Shown: positions 24,690 through 32,765, counted from the stretch's first letter. The stretch is 64,000 nt of DNA from Lysinibacillus capsici (GCF_003367505.1 NZ_PXXX01000024.1:1-64000); one strand, 5' to 3'. Numbers and translations: made by a program. The notes: generated from the sequence alone by a model not told the origin.

Positions 24690-25003
24690 CCGTTTAAAGC
24701 CCTTTAATTTTTCGTTTGTATATTCTTTTGATTCTGTAGTAGAATAGTTAGTAATGTAAATGAAAAGTGCAATTGCTAGGATATAAATACCGCCAAATAT
24801 CTATATCCTGCAAAAACTCCGTACCTATCGCTATTTATCGCCTGTATGTGCTACTGCTAACTTTGAGTACAATCTGATATTAGTCTGCAAATGGTTGCCG
24901 CCATTGACTGATAACTATCAGATTGTCTTCGTTCCGCGTTGATCGTCGCCAACCGTCAACCGAAAAGGCAAGTAGTATGTCGCTGTACATACCGATTAAA
25001 GAG
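24690..25003. other. Structured non-coding region with repeats
   Basis: No convincing gene. Inverted repeats: AGGATATA (24778-24785) / TATATCCT (24802-24809), and ACAATCTGATA (24869-24879) / TATCAGATTGT (24916-24926), both perfect. The 13-mer CGTCGCCAACCGT occurs at 24681-24693 and again at 24944-24956. A 36-codon minus-strand frame ending near 24,880 has no ribosome site. The region probably holds the leader and regulatory sites of the helix-turn-helix gene. Confidence 0.5.
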
Positions 25004-25111
25004 TTATAAGTGTACTGAGATATTCGCTATATTATCTGTAACGATGACGCTAACTGTGTCGCTGATAACGATTGTTATTCGCTCACTTAGCGTTATTTTT
25101 ATTGGTTTCAT
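25004..25111 (-). CDS. Micro-protein, 35 aa
   Basis: A short frame read from the sequence, MKPIKITLSERITIVISDTV at the start, with alternating hydrophobic and polar residues that would form strands. A strong AAAAGGAGGAAC site (25121-25130) is nine bases before ATG 25109-25111. It lies between the Tad2-like gene and the structured region, in the same direction. The function is unknown; the ribosome site is the main reason to call it. Confidence 0.55.
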   Translation of the reverse strand: MKPIKITLSERITIVISDTVSVIVTDNIANISVHL

Positions 25112-25140
25112 AGTTTTGTTCCTCCTTTTATTTGCTTGCC

Positions 25141-25371
25141 CTATAGTGGCTTAACTGCCCAATCATTCGCCAATATATCCTCGGCTTTCGGGTTCCAACG
25201 TTTGCCGGGGATACTTGTCCCTACTACTTCAATAAATTCTTTGGCGATATAGACAATAAAACAATCATCTGTATCAGTTGGTAAAATTCGATATGGCGCA
25301 AATTCTTTTGTTTCTCTTGTAATAAATTCCCCTTCTTCCAATGCAACCTTTGTAGCTTCTTGTATGTTCAT
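25141..25371 (-). CDS. Tad2-like anti-Thoeris protein (DUF2829 family)
   Basis: A 76-residue protein with the DUF2829 ends: MNIQEATKVALEEGEFITRE at the start, LPTDTDDCFIV in the middle and RWNPKAEDILANDWAV at the end. Phage proteins of this family, called Tad2, bind the cyclic ADP-ribose-type signal of the bacterial Thoeris defence and so prevent effector activation. Some relatives bind other nucleotides, so the exact ligand is unknown. ATG 25369-25371 follows GGAGG by eight bases; a longer ATG frame to 25386 would include that site. It lies in the early leftward region, suitable for early expression. Confidence 0.72.
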   Translation of the reverse strand: MNIQEATKVALEEGEFITRETKEFAPYRILPTDTDDCFIVYIAKEFIEVVGTSIPGKRWNPKAEDILANDWAVKPL

Positions 25372-25400
25372 ACTCTCAACCTCCAAATAGTTTGATAGAT

Positions 25401-25502
25401 TTACTTCTGACGTGATGCTACTGCTTTATTCATCGCATTGCTGATTAACACTAAGCGTTGCTCAATCGGTAATGATAACCACTCTGCTACTTTGATTTTC
25501 AT
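25401..25502 (-). CDS. Micro-protein, 33 aa
   Basis: A short frame read from the sequence: MKIKVAEWLSLPIEQRLVLI, then SNAMNKAVASRQK. AAAAGGTGAATCAA stands before ATG 25500-25502, giving a good ribosome site. It is probably one or two helices, amphipathic, with a basic end. It sits 14 bases after the DUF771 gene and 29 before the Tad2-like gene, in one leftward operon. Not recognised. Confidence 0.6.
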   Translation of the reverse strand: MKIKVAEWLSLPIEQRLVLISNAMNKAVASRQK

Positions 25503-25516
25503 TTGATTCACCTTTT

Positions 25517-25834
25517 CTATCCAAAAATAGAATGAAAATTATCATCTAGAAACTTAGCCATATTAACAGCATGAAATGACCATTTTTCACCTGTTACTTT
25601 TGGGTAGTAAACAAAACCGCCATTTTTTACATCTAAAATCTTTCTAAACTTAGAAGGATAAAGAATGTTAGATTTTATCCACTCATGCTTTTTATTAATA
25701 CGTTGTTCCAAATCTTTCATAGTCCAGTACACTCCACTTAGTTTTTCATTTTGTAATTCATCAAGTTCAACTTTTTTAATAAGTACATAGTTTTCTGGTA
25801 CTGGTACAGTCAAACTTACTTGCAATTGTTGCAT
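25517..25834 (-). CDS. DUF771 phage protein (excisionase-like helix-turn-helix)
   Basis: A 105-residue protein of the DUF771 family: VPVPENYVLIKKVELDELQN, then GVYWTMKDLEQRINKKHEWI and NGGFVYYPKVTGEKWSFHAV. The WTMKDLEQR...WIKSNILYP part resembles a winged helix-turn-helix as in excisionases. These proteins are usually the first gene leftward of the CI-type repressor in Firmicute prophages, exactly as here, and may serve as Cro- or Xis-like regulators. GGAGG precedes the ATG. Confidence 0.82.
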   Translation of the reverse strand: MQQLQVSLTVPVPENYVLIKKVELDELQNEKLSGVYWTMKDLEQRINKKHEWIKSNILYPSKFRKILDVKNGGFVYYPKVTGEKWSFHAVNMAKFLDDNFHSIFG

Positions 25835-26184
25835 TAAATTTCCTCCATTCGTTTATCGTATAGTTGTTAATAAGGATATACTTTCTTTCGCTTGATATAA
25901 CAACGCTATAGTCAGCTATAACTAAATTATTAGCTAATTAAATTGACTAACTTTATACTTATAGTTTAAAATAAAAGCACAACTAAAAAAGACTTTACTT
26001 AGCCTGTGAACATTATTTATTTCATTCCCAACAACGAATTAATTTTTGTATAGGTAAGTTTTATATTCTTTTTAATCAAAATAATTAGCTTATGTCAGTA
26101 ATTTTAAACTATAAGCATAAAATAAGTCAATAATTTTACGCTAAAAGTTTAATATTTTTTGACCAGCTTCAAAGGATGGTTGAT
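25835..26184. promoter_or_regulatory. Divergent lysogeny operator region
   Basis: A 350-base non-coding stretch between the repressor (rightward) and early genes (leftward). A 21-base element occurs at 25952-25972 and again inverted at 26101-26121 with a single difference (core TTTAAACTATAAG). AGTCAAT-like blocks continue the similarity to about 36 bases. Paired operators around divergent promoters are expected for a CI-type switch. Confidence 0.65.
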
Positions 26185-26508
26185 ATGACAACATTTGAGA
26201 TAGTAAAAAGATTGTGTCAGGATAGAAAAATTTCGATTAATGACTTAGAAGAATCCTTAGGTTACTCAAAAAACACACTGTATCGTTTAAAAACACAAAC
26301 ACCAGGAGCGGATAAACTAGCCGCAATAGCAGACTACTTTAATGTTAGCACAGACTACCTACTTGGACGTTCTGACCAAAAGGATATTTCTATAAATAAA
26401 GATATACAAACAATCGCAGCCCATCACGATGGAGAAGAATGGACAGAAGAGGAATTAGAAGAAATTGAACGATTTAAAGAATTTGTTCGAATGAAGCGAA
26501 ACAAGTAG
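26185..26508 (+). CDS. CI-like phage repressor
   Basis: A 107-residue regulator. An XRE-type helix-turn-helix at residues 5-60: VKRLCQDRKISINDLEESLG, then SKNTLYRLKTQTPGADKLAA and ADYFNVSTDYLLG. The C-terminal 40 residues are acidic helix (EEWTEEELEEIERFKEFVR) and no LexA-type peptidase domain is present, so control is probably by the neighbouring ImmA-type protease. ATG 26185-26187 follows AAAGGA by eight bases; the ATG at 26176 is too close to that site. Confidence 0.88.
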   Translation: MTTFEIVKRLCQDRKISINDLEESLGYSKNTLYRLKTQTPGADKLAAIADYFNVSTDYLLGRSDQKDISINKDIQTIAAHHDGEEWTEEELEEIERFKEFVRMKRNK

Positions 26509-26518
26509 GAGTGATTGT

Positions 26519-27019
26519 ATGACGTATGAGCAACTGGCATTAGAAATTCGTAGTAACAATATTGAAATTTATGAAGAATATATGCCTCAACGAATTAAGG
26601 GACTATATGCAGACAATATTATATGGATTAACAAGTTTATACCAACATTTGTAGAAAAAGCGTGTGTGCTTGCTGAAGAGTTTGGACATTACCATACTAG
26701 TACAGGTGACATACTCGACCAAGCAAGCACAAAAAATCGAAAACAAGAGTTAAAAGCTCGAACATGGGCTTATGAAAAACTTATTCCCCTCTCAAAAATC
26801 ATACAAGCTCATAAACTACATATTTCAAATAGTTATGAATTAGCAGATTTCCTTAATGTGACAGAAGAATTTTTAGATGAAGCCCTTGAATGGTACAGAA
26901 GCAAATACGGACTATTTTTAAACATAGATAACTTTACAATATGCTTTGAACCTTTGGGAGTAATTGAAATGTTTGATTGGTTTGATTCCCCGATTATGAG
27001 ATATGGATCGATATTATAA
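26519..27019 (+). CDS. ImmA/IrrE-like metallopeptidase
   Basis: A 166-residue protein following the repressor by ten bases with GGAGTG before the ATG. The zinc-site helix reads ACVLAEEFGHYHTSTGD, the degenerate EExGH version usual in phage ImmA homologs rather than a full HExxH. The C-terminal half (ISNSYELADFLNVTEEFLDE) is a helical dimer part. ImmA homologs cut their cognate XRE repressor after DNA damage to induce the phage; here the pair CI-ImmA is complete. Confidence 0.85.
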   Translation: MTYEQLALEIRSNNIEIYEEYMPQRIKGLYADNIIWINKFIPTFVEKACVLAEEFGHYHTSTGDILDQASTKNRKQELKARTWAYEKLIPLSKIIQAHKLHISNSYELADFLNVTEEFLDEALEWYRSKYGLFLNIDNFTICFEPLGVIEMFDWFDSPIMRYGSIL

Positions 27020-27108
27020 CTGTACTAATTAAAATATGCGGTTATAAAATTTTTTTACAACCAAAAGAACATATGTTCCATTATTAAAAAGTGATAGGAG
27101 TTTTTACA

Positions 27109-28224
27109 GTGGCTAGTTATACAAAACGAGGGAAAACATGGCAATATACAGTCAGTCATTATGTCGAGGGTAAACCTTCTCACATACGGAAAGGAGGTTT
27201 TAGAACTAAATCTGAAGCAATGTCCGCAGCAAAAGAAATTGAATTTCAGTTAAGCAAAGGGCATGTTGCCATAACAAAAAATACAGCATTTAGTGAATAC
27301 TTTAAAAACTGGGTCGAACTTTATAAAGTAGGCAAACATAAAACTACCTTTATAAGATATCTGAACTCTGTTGACCGTGTTAAAGAGTATTTTAAAGACA
27401 TGCCCATACAAAAAATTACTAGTAATCATTATCAAAAATTCTTAAACGAATATGGTATTGGTAAATCAAGAGAAACGGTTCGTAAATTGAATACTCATAT
27501 AAGAAGCTGTGTAAAGGATGCCATAGAAGAAGGTTACATAAGTGTGGACTTTACACGTAAGGCTGAATTCAATGCAACTAAAAGTGCCAAAAAAAGTGAA
27601 GAAAAACACTTAAATTTTGATGAAAGTTTGAAGCTTTATCAATTTTTATTAAATAATGTTTCAAAAGAATCTATTTCATCATATTTATTATTACTTGGTT
27701 TGGTGTCTGGTTTACGTTTTGGAGAACTAGTAGGACTTACAATTGATATGTTTGACTTTGAATCAAATACTTTAAAAGTAGAAAGAGCCTGGGACTACAA
27801 AGAAGGAACAGGTTTTGGAACATTGAAAAATGAACAATCTAAACGTACAATCTCAATAGATGATGCAGTAATGAGTAAATTCAGAGAACTTTTCAAAGAG
27901 TTACCAGAGCAGCCTTATGGCTTAGTTTTCTTTAGTAGGGTTTCTAAGGTCTCCGTTTTATCAAATGAAGGAGTAAATAAAGCGTTAAAAAACCTTCTTC
28001 AACAGCTAAACATTAAACCTATATCAGTTCATGGTTTAAGACATACTCATGCAAGCATCTTATTATATCAAGGAGCAAGCATCAATTCTGTTTCAGAGCG
28101 TTTAGGACATTCCGATATACAAACGACTCAGGATCATTATGCGCATGTTTTAAAAGAAATGAAAGAACGAGATGAACAAATTGCAATTAATATGTTTAGG
28201 AAGAACAACACAAATCTTGTGTAA
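27109..28224 (+). CDS. Tyrosine integrase
   Basis: A 371-residue site-specific recombinase. The N-terminal arm-binding domain (SYTKRGKTWQYTVSHYVEGK) is followed by a SAM-like core-binding domain (about 60-155) and a catalytic domain with Arg203 (SGLRFGE), His308 and Arg311 (HGLRH), His334 (LGHSD) and nucleophile Tyr344 (DHYAHV). Start GTG 27109 has ATAGGAG eight bases before it. It is adjacent to the tRNA-Arg gene, its probable target. No separate excisionase is obvious besides DUF771. Confidence 0.93.
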   Translation: MASYTKRGKTWQYTVSHYVEGKPSHIRKGGFRTKSEAMSAAKEIEFQLSKGHVAITKNTAFSEYFKNWVELYKVGKHKTTFIRYLNSVDRVKEYFKDMPIQKITSNHYQKFLNEYGIGKSRETVRKLNTHIRSCVKDAIEEGYISVDFTRKAEFNATKSAKKSEEKHLNFDESLKLYQFLLNNVSKESISSYLLLLGLVSGLRFGELVGLTIDMFDFESNTLKVERAWDYKEGTGFGTLKNEQSKRTISIDDAVMSKFRELFKELPEQPYGLVFFSRVSKVSVLSNEGVNKALKNLLQQLNIKPISVHGLRHTHASILLYQGASINSVSERLGHSDIQTTQDHYAHVLKEMKERDEQIAINMFRKNNTNLV

Positions 28225-28280
28225 TATTTGTGTAATGACTTTAAAATTTCTAACGAATCTAATCGAAATCTACAAAAAGA

Positions 28281-28326
28281 AAAAAACGCCCAAAACCCTT
28301 ATATATCAAGGCTTTCAAGCGTTCTT
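28281..28326 (-). terminator. Terminator downstream of tRNA-Arg
   Basis: On the minus strand AACGC (323-319) pairs with GCGTT (289-285), with inner pairs CCTT/AAGG, and is followed by TTTTTT. It ends the leftward tRNA transcript before the integrase gene. Confidence 0.6.
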
Positions 28327-28362
28327 CTCTCTTCATAAAATCCACTAATTTTATGTCGGCTA

Positions 28363-28436
<74 letters not shown>

Positions 28437-28478
28437 ATGATGTCGTTTCTTATGTATTCCATAGGAAGGACAATATTT

Positions 28479-28507
28479 ATTATATGTACTTTATAGCATA
28501 ATGTCAA
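28479..28507 (-). promoter_or_regulatory. Consensus SigA promoter of tRNA-Arg
   Basis: TTGACA (502-507) and TATAAT (479-484) on the minus strand with 17 bases between them, an exact consensus, about 43 bases before the tRNA 5' end. Confidence 0.85.
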
Positions 28508-28657
28508 CATTAATTTTACTATGCAGGCAAGGTTTGCCTCATATTTTTTATCATATGTTGCTACAGCATCCATTATACCATTTCCTCACCCTCTTAACAG
28601 GACGGATAGCAAAATATTTGCTACACTATTGGCGATAAAAAAGTAGGAGGTTTGTGG

Positions 28658-29404
28658 ATGTTTAAAGATTTAGTCGTTATGGTCACAGGTGGTGCTCAAG
28701 GGATTGGTAAGGGTATTACGCTTGCATATGCACAACAAGGTGCAAAAATGGTGATTGCTGATTTGAATGCAGGCTTAGGTCAACAGTTAGAACAGGATAT
28801 GCTTGCTCAAGGCTACTCTGCATTATTTGTGCCAACGGATGTGACAAAGGAACAGGATATCATCAATTTAATGCAGCGAGCTGTTGAGCAATATGGGACC
28901 ATTCATATTTTAATTAATAATGCTGGGAAGTTCCAGCATCAATCTCCCTATGAGGTGACGTTTGATGAGTGGCAGGATTTGTTGCAGACGAATTTAACGG
29001 GTACCTTTTTTTGTGCCAGAGAGGCTGCAAAAGTGATGCGGCATAATGCAAAGGGTGGTTCCATTGTTTCGCTGGCCTCAACGCGAGCTGAAATGTCAGA
29101 GCCTCATACAGAAGCTTTTGCGGCTACAAAGGGTGGTATCATAGCGTTAACACATGCTTTAGCGCGATCTTTAGGGCCAGATCAAATTACAGTGAATTGT
29201 ATTTCACCTGGGTGGATTGAAACAGGTGATTACGAGGCACTACGGCCAATCGATCATGCGCAGCATTTGTCAGGAAGGGTTGGTCTGCCTGAAGATATTG
29301 CACAGGCTTGTCTCTATTTAACAAACCCGATCAATAACTTTGTGACAGGTATTAATCTTACAGTTGATGGTGGCATGACGAAGAAAATGATGTATGAAGC
29401 GTAA
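28658..29404 (+). CDS. Short-chain dehydrogenase with Tyr to Phe change
   Basis: A 248-residue SDR. Nucleotide-binding TGGAQGIGKG (10-19), NNAG (87-90), and catalytic-type Ser141. The usual YxxxK is FAATK, with Phe154 in place of the catalytic Tyr; the codon is TTT, read directly. Lys158 is kept. The C-terminal GGM motif (VDGGMTKK) is normal. Loss of Tyr suggests altered or no normal oxidoreductase chemistry. ATG 28658 follows AGGAGG by seven bases. It is the first chromosomal gene past the tRNA. Confidence 0.85.
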   Translation: MFKDLVVMVTGGAQGIGKGITLAYAQQGAKMVIADLNAGLGQQLEQDMLAQGYSALFVPTDVTKEQDIINLMQRAVEQYGTIHILINNAGKFQHQSPYEVTFDEWQDLLQTNLTGTFFCAREAAKVMRHNAKGGSIVSLASTRAEMSEPHTEAFAATKGGIIALTHALARSLGPDQITVNCISPGWIETGDYEALRPIDHAQHLSGRVGLPEDIAQACLYLTNPINNFVTGINLTVDGGMTKKMMYEA

Positions 29405-29427
29405 TTTTGTCGTCTCTCTTCTTTTCT

Positions 29428-29488
29428 TTCTTGTTCTTCATACTCCGAGATTCCTTAGAGTATGCTACTGTAGGAGAAAGAACAAGAA
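29428..29488 (+). promoter_or_regulatory. Long stem-loop abutting the next ribosome site
   Basis: Outer arms TTCTTGTTCTT (29428-29438) and AAGAACAAGAA (29478-29488); inner arms CATACTC (29439-29445) and GAGTATG (29458-29464). The distal outer arm ends inside the AAGGAG site of the following gene, so folding could limit its translation. It may also terminate the SDR transcript, though no T-run follows. Confidence 0.5.
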
Positions 29489-29499
29489 GGAGTGAAGCC

Positions 29500-30150
29500 T
29501 TGTACCCCTATTCAAATGGTTTTTCATTAAGCCAGCTGTATCATGCCCCCTATACGCAGTATACGGCTCCGATTCGTCACTTTTTACAGTCAAATGATTA
29601 CCGACGCTGTATTAGTAAAGGCGAAGCAGACTTTATGGCTATGAACCGCTTACTTTGGATGGAGCATGTGAATTGGACACGGATGACTATTATTAGCATT
29701 GTGTTTAATTTGCCTGATTTACCCTTTGTGCAGCAGCGTTTGCTACGCAATGCAACCGATTTAGGGAATTGTTTACGCCCCTTTTATGGTGACTCCGTGG
29801 CGGATCGTTATGCAGCTTTAATTAAAGAGCATCTGGTAATTGCGGCTCAATTAGTGACAGCTGCTGCGAAAGGTGACGCTACCACAGCGGAAGCTAAAGA
29901 GAGGGAATGGTATCGTAATGCAGATGATATTGCTTTCTTTTTGCATACAATCAATCCATACCTAACTAGAGAGGCCGTACAAAAAATGTTTTATACGCAT
30001 TTAGCTTTAACGAAAAATGAAGCTGTCACGATGATACAAAAAGATTATCAGGCTGATGTAGAGGTATTTGATGAAATTGAAGCAGAGGCACTTGCGATGT
30101 CAGATATGATGGCCAGCGCCATCGTTATGCAATTTTGTTACCTCTTTTAA
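29500..30150 (+). CDS. Conserved helical protein, often mis-named acetylglutamate kinase
   Basis: A 216-residue protein beginning MYPYSNGFSLSQLYHAPYTQ. Internal segments such as LLWMEHVNWTRMTIISIVFN, LPDLPFVQQRLLRNATDLG and IKEHLVIAAQLVTAA recur in a Bacillales family of helical proteins that databases sometimes label acetylglutamate kinase although no kinase motif is present. The start is TTG 29500 with AAGGAGTG five bases before it; a longer frame from 29407 passes through the upstream hairpin and is unlikely. It overlaps the convergent neighbour by four bases. Function is unknown. Confidence 0.7.
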   Translation: MYPYSNGFSLSQLYHAPYTQYTAPIRHFLQSNDYRRCISKGEADFMAMNRLLWMEHVNWTRMTIISIVFNLPDLPFVQQRLLRNATDLGNCLRPFYGDSVADRYAALIKEHLVIAAQLVTAAAKGDATTAEAKEREWYRNADDIAFFLHTINPYLTREAVQKMFYTHLALTKNEAVTMIQKDYQADVEVFDEIEAEALAMSDMMASAIVMQFCYLF

Positions 30151-30845
30151 TGCAAAAATCTTGAAGGATTTATGATCATTTTATGCTCAACTGCTGGAGG
30201 AAAAACTCTCGCTGTTTTGTTTTTAGCATAATGAGCACGAGGCTGCATGCCCTGAAGTTTCCCCTTCATAAAAGAGGCTAATGTATTGCTTTTAATCGTT
30301 ACGTTGGCTCTTTTTAATTCCCATGGGGAGTGGTGAATATCAATGCGAAAAAGTGTATCCTTCCATTTCGCCCATGAATGGTAGCGCTCTACAATCCATC
30401 GGTCAAAATTAGTATTGGTCTTGTCTCCTATTGTATAAATAACCCTCAATCTTTCGTCACATGCTTTGTAATGGCTTGTGTATGAATAGTGATTCCCTCT
30501 TTGTTTTACTAGGATGTTGGAATGGCGATATGGCAAGCTACCTATTGCCGTAATTTTTGATAAGAAATTATTCGTCACATCTAAATGAAAAAAATAGATG
30601 CCTTTCATGCCGTTATACTCCACATATGTTCGGACATTCAATTGTAAATAGGTATTCATCCCCGGAAGAGGTGGTAGAAAGCGTAGCCGATGTCGATAAA
30701 CTTTAAAAACTACAGCACTAAGCCAGGCATTTTGTTCAAAGAGATCGAGCTTCAGTTCTTTAGGTACATGTTTTTCAAGTTCTTGAGGGGCTATCGGCCA
30801 ATGTAAAAATAGAACATCTTGCCATGTTTGAGTCATCATCCACAT
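30147..30845 (-). CDS. DUF2071 family protein (YqjF-like)
   Basis: A 232-residue protein with the family start TQTWQDVLFLHWPIAPQELEKHVPKELKLD, then WLSAVVFKVYRHRLRFLPPLPGMNTYLQLNVRTYVEYNGMKGIYFFHLD. These proteins share a beta-rich fold of the acetoacetate decarboxylase-like type, with no proven activity. AGGAG precedes the ATG by seven bases. It is convergent with the gene on the left, and a small DUF2639-like gene lies upstream. Confidence 0.82.
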   Translation of the reverse strand: MWMMTQTWQDVLFLHWPIAPQELEKHVPKELKLDLFEQNAWLSAVVFKVYRHRLRFLPPLPGMNTYLQLNVRTYVEYNGMKGIYFFHLDVTNNFLSKITAIGSLPYRHSNILVKQRGNHYSYTSHYKACDERLRVIYTIGDKTNTNFDRWIVERYHSWAKWKDTLFRIDIHHSPWELKRANVTIKSNTLASFMKGKLQGMQPRAHYAKNKTARVFPPAVEHKMIINPSRFLH

Positions 30846-30904
30846 AGTAAAACTCCTTTCTAATCACTAGTTTTTCCTAGAAAGGAGTTCTTCAAACAAA
30901 TGGT

Positions 30905-31066
30905 CTATTGATTTTGCTCAGCAGACTCTATTTCGACATAACGGTAATATAAGTTTCGTAATTCAGATTCTTTATATAAGCCTAAATGACTTTTAAATTG
31001 AGGATGAACCATTATTCCATGAGCACGTAAAACTTTGACAAACCAACCCTTTGAATACTTATGCAC
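30905..31066 (-). CDS. Small DUF2639/YflJ-like protein
   Basis: A 53-residue protein read from the sequence: MHKYSKGWFVKVLRAHGIMV, then HPQFKSHLGLYKESELRNLY. The KGWFVK-L---GI--HP--...LYK---LRNLY pattern is typical of the small Bacillales DUF2639 family. The start is GTG 31064-31066 with AAAGGAG ten bases before it. It is short and easily missed. The function is unknown. Confidence 0.72.
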   Translation of the reverse strand: MHKYSKGWFVKVLRAHGIMVHPQFKSHLGLYKESELRNLYYRYVEIESAEQNQ

Positions 31067-31140
31067 CGACCCTATTCTCCTTTATTTTTATTCATACATA
31101 GAATATGCGTTTGAATACGGTAGAGTGCCTTTATACAAAT

Positions 31141-31173
31141 AAAAAACGAGAGAATAAATAACTCTCGTTTTTT
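31141..31173. terminator. Bidirectional terminator
   Basis: AAAAAACGAGAG (31141-31152) and CTCTCGTTTTTT (31162-31173), a perfect 12-base stem with A and T flanks; it ends the selO transcript. Confidence 0.88.
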
Positions 31174-31175
31174 AC

Positions 31176-32636
31176 TTATGTGCCACAAAACGTACGATAT
31201 GGTTGATTAGTGTGTTCAGGTAATGAAGCGTATTCTTGTTGTTCTTTCGCATGAGCATAAGGCTGAGCTAGGACTTTTAGTAGGTTGTCCATCACAGTAT
31301 AATCGCCTTGTTCTACAGCCGCTTCCAAAGCTTCTTCTACCCTGTGGTTACGCGGAATAACAGCTGGATTATGTTGGCGCATTAATTGTTGTGACATGTC
31401 TTTGTTTTGCTGCTGTCTTGCTAATCGAGCTTGCCATTTGTGATACCAGCCCTTAAAAGCTGATGCGTTAAATAATGGGGAATCCTCCAATTGCTCAAAC
31501 GTTAAGGCGATAAATGTATTCGTATAATCTGCTTGATATTGCTGCATAAGCTGAAGAAGCTCTTCAACAAGCTGGATGTCTTCTTGCTCCTCATTAAAAA
31601 TGCCTAGCTTTGCACACATTCCTTTCAACCAATTTTCTACATATAATTTTGGATACTGTTGTAGCGCTTCTTGTGCCAGTTGAATGGCTTTTTCTTGATC
31701 ATCATCAATTAAAGGTAGTAAGGACTCTGCTAAGCGCGTTAAATTCCAGCCACCAATATTGGGCTGATTTCCATAAGCATAGCGTCCTTGGTGATCAATC
31801 GAGCTAAACACAGTCGCAGGATCATAGATGTCCATGAATGCACAAGGACCATAATCAATGGTTTCACCGCTAATGGTCATATTATCGGTGTTCATGACGC
31901 CATGGATAAAGCCCACTAACTGCCACTTTGCTATAAGGGAGGCTTGTTTCTTTATGACTTCATTTAACAAATAAAGATAACGATTTTGATTGCCAATATT
32001 AGCTGAGTAATGTCGTTCTATTGCATAATCAGCTAAAAGCTGTAGCTCCTCATCTGTCCCCCATTGCGCAGCATATTGAAATGTCCCTACCCGCAAATGA
32101 CTACTTGCAACTCTCGTGACAATAGCGCCTGGTAGTTCCGTTTCTCGAATAATCATTTCACCTGTAGTGACTACTGCTAGACTACGTGAAGTTGGGATCC
32201 CTAGTGCAAACATCGCTTCACTAATAATATACTCCCTTAGCATTGGACCTAATGCTGCTCGCCCATCTCCACCCCGAGAATAAGGTGTTCTACCTGATCC
32301 TTTTAGAGCAATATCATACCGTTCCTTTTGAGGTGTGATTTGCTCCCCATATAATAGAGCTCTACCATCACCTAGCATATTAAAATGACCAAATTGATGC
32401 CCTGCGTAAGCCTGTGCAATCGGTTCGCCACCTTCTGGGATTGTATTACCAGCTAAAACGGCTAATGCTTCCTCACTCTTTAAAGCCTGAATGTCTAACC
32501 CAAGTGATGCTGCAACTGATTCATTTAATAAGATCAATTTTGGTGAACGAACAGGATTTAACGATATATCGGAATAAAAAATACTTGGTAGTTGAACGTA
32601 ACTATTATCAAAATGCCAGCCAATTGTTTTTTTCAT
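31176..32636 (-). CDS. selO: Protein adenylyltransferase SelO (YdiU family)
   Basis: A 486-residue pseudokinase-fold enzyme that transfers AMP to protein hydroxyls. Motifs: [56 protein letters not shown] (catalytic Asn/Asp) and DYGPCAFMD (metal Asp). The C terminus ends YRTFCGT, the conserved Cys that is selenocysteine in animal homologs. ATG 32634-32636 follows AAAGGAG; the longer frame to 32690 contains that site. Single gene with its own terminator. Confidence 0.9.
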   Translation of the reverse strand: MKKTIGWHFDNSYVQLPSIFYSDISLNPVRSPKLILLNESVAASLGLDIQALKSEEALAVLAGNTIPEGGEPIAQAYAGHQFGHFNMLGDGRALLYGEQITPQKERYDIALKGSGRTPYSRGGDGRAALGPMLREYIISEAMFALGIPTSRSLAVVTTGEMIIRETELPGAIVTRVASSHLRVGTFQYAAQWGTDEELQLLADYAIERHYSANIGNQNRYLYLLNEVIKKQASLIAKWQLVGFIHGVMNTDNMTISGETIDYGPCAFMDIYDPATVFSSIDHQGRYAYGNQPNIGGWNLTRLAESLLPLIDDDQEKAIQLAQEALQQYPKLYVENWLKGMCAKLGIFNEEQEDIQLVEELLQLMQQYQADYTNTFIALTFEQLEDSPLFNASAFKGWYHKWQARLARQQQNKDMSQQLMRQHNPAVIPRNHRVEEALEAAVEQGDYTVMDNLLKVLAQPYAHAKEQQEYASLPEHTNQPYRTFCGT

Positions 32637-32724
32637 GTTTTCTCCTTTATTGCCTTTACGATTTATTTTTGCTATTTCAGCATGAATCATTCATAGGCAA
32701 TTTTACCATTATCAGTAGCCCAAA

Positions 32725-32762
32725 TAAAAATCCGCATACTTTACTAGTTATGCGGATTTTCT
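32725..32762 (-). terminator. Terminator of the rph-ysnA-ysnB operon
   Basis: AAAATCCGCATA (32727-32738) and TATGCGGATTTT (32749-32760), a perfect 12-base stem just after the phosphoesterase gene. Confidence 0.85.
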
Positions 32763-32765
32763 CTA

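Noticed and set aside
24939-25154. Plus-strand hydrophobic frame of 71 codons
   Set aside because: It starts at TTG without a ribosome site and lies opposite the 35-residue gene, which has a strong site.
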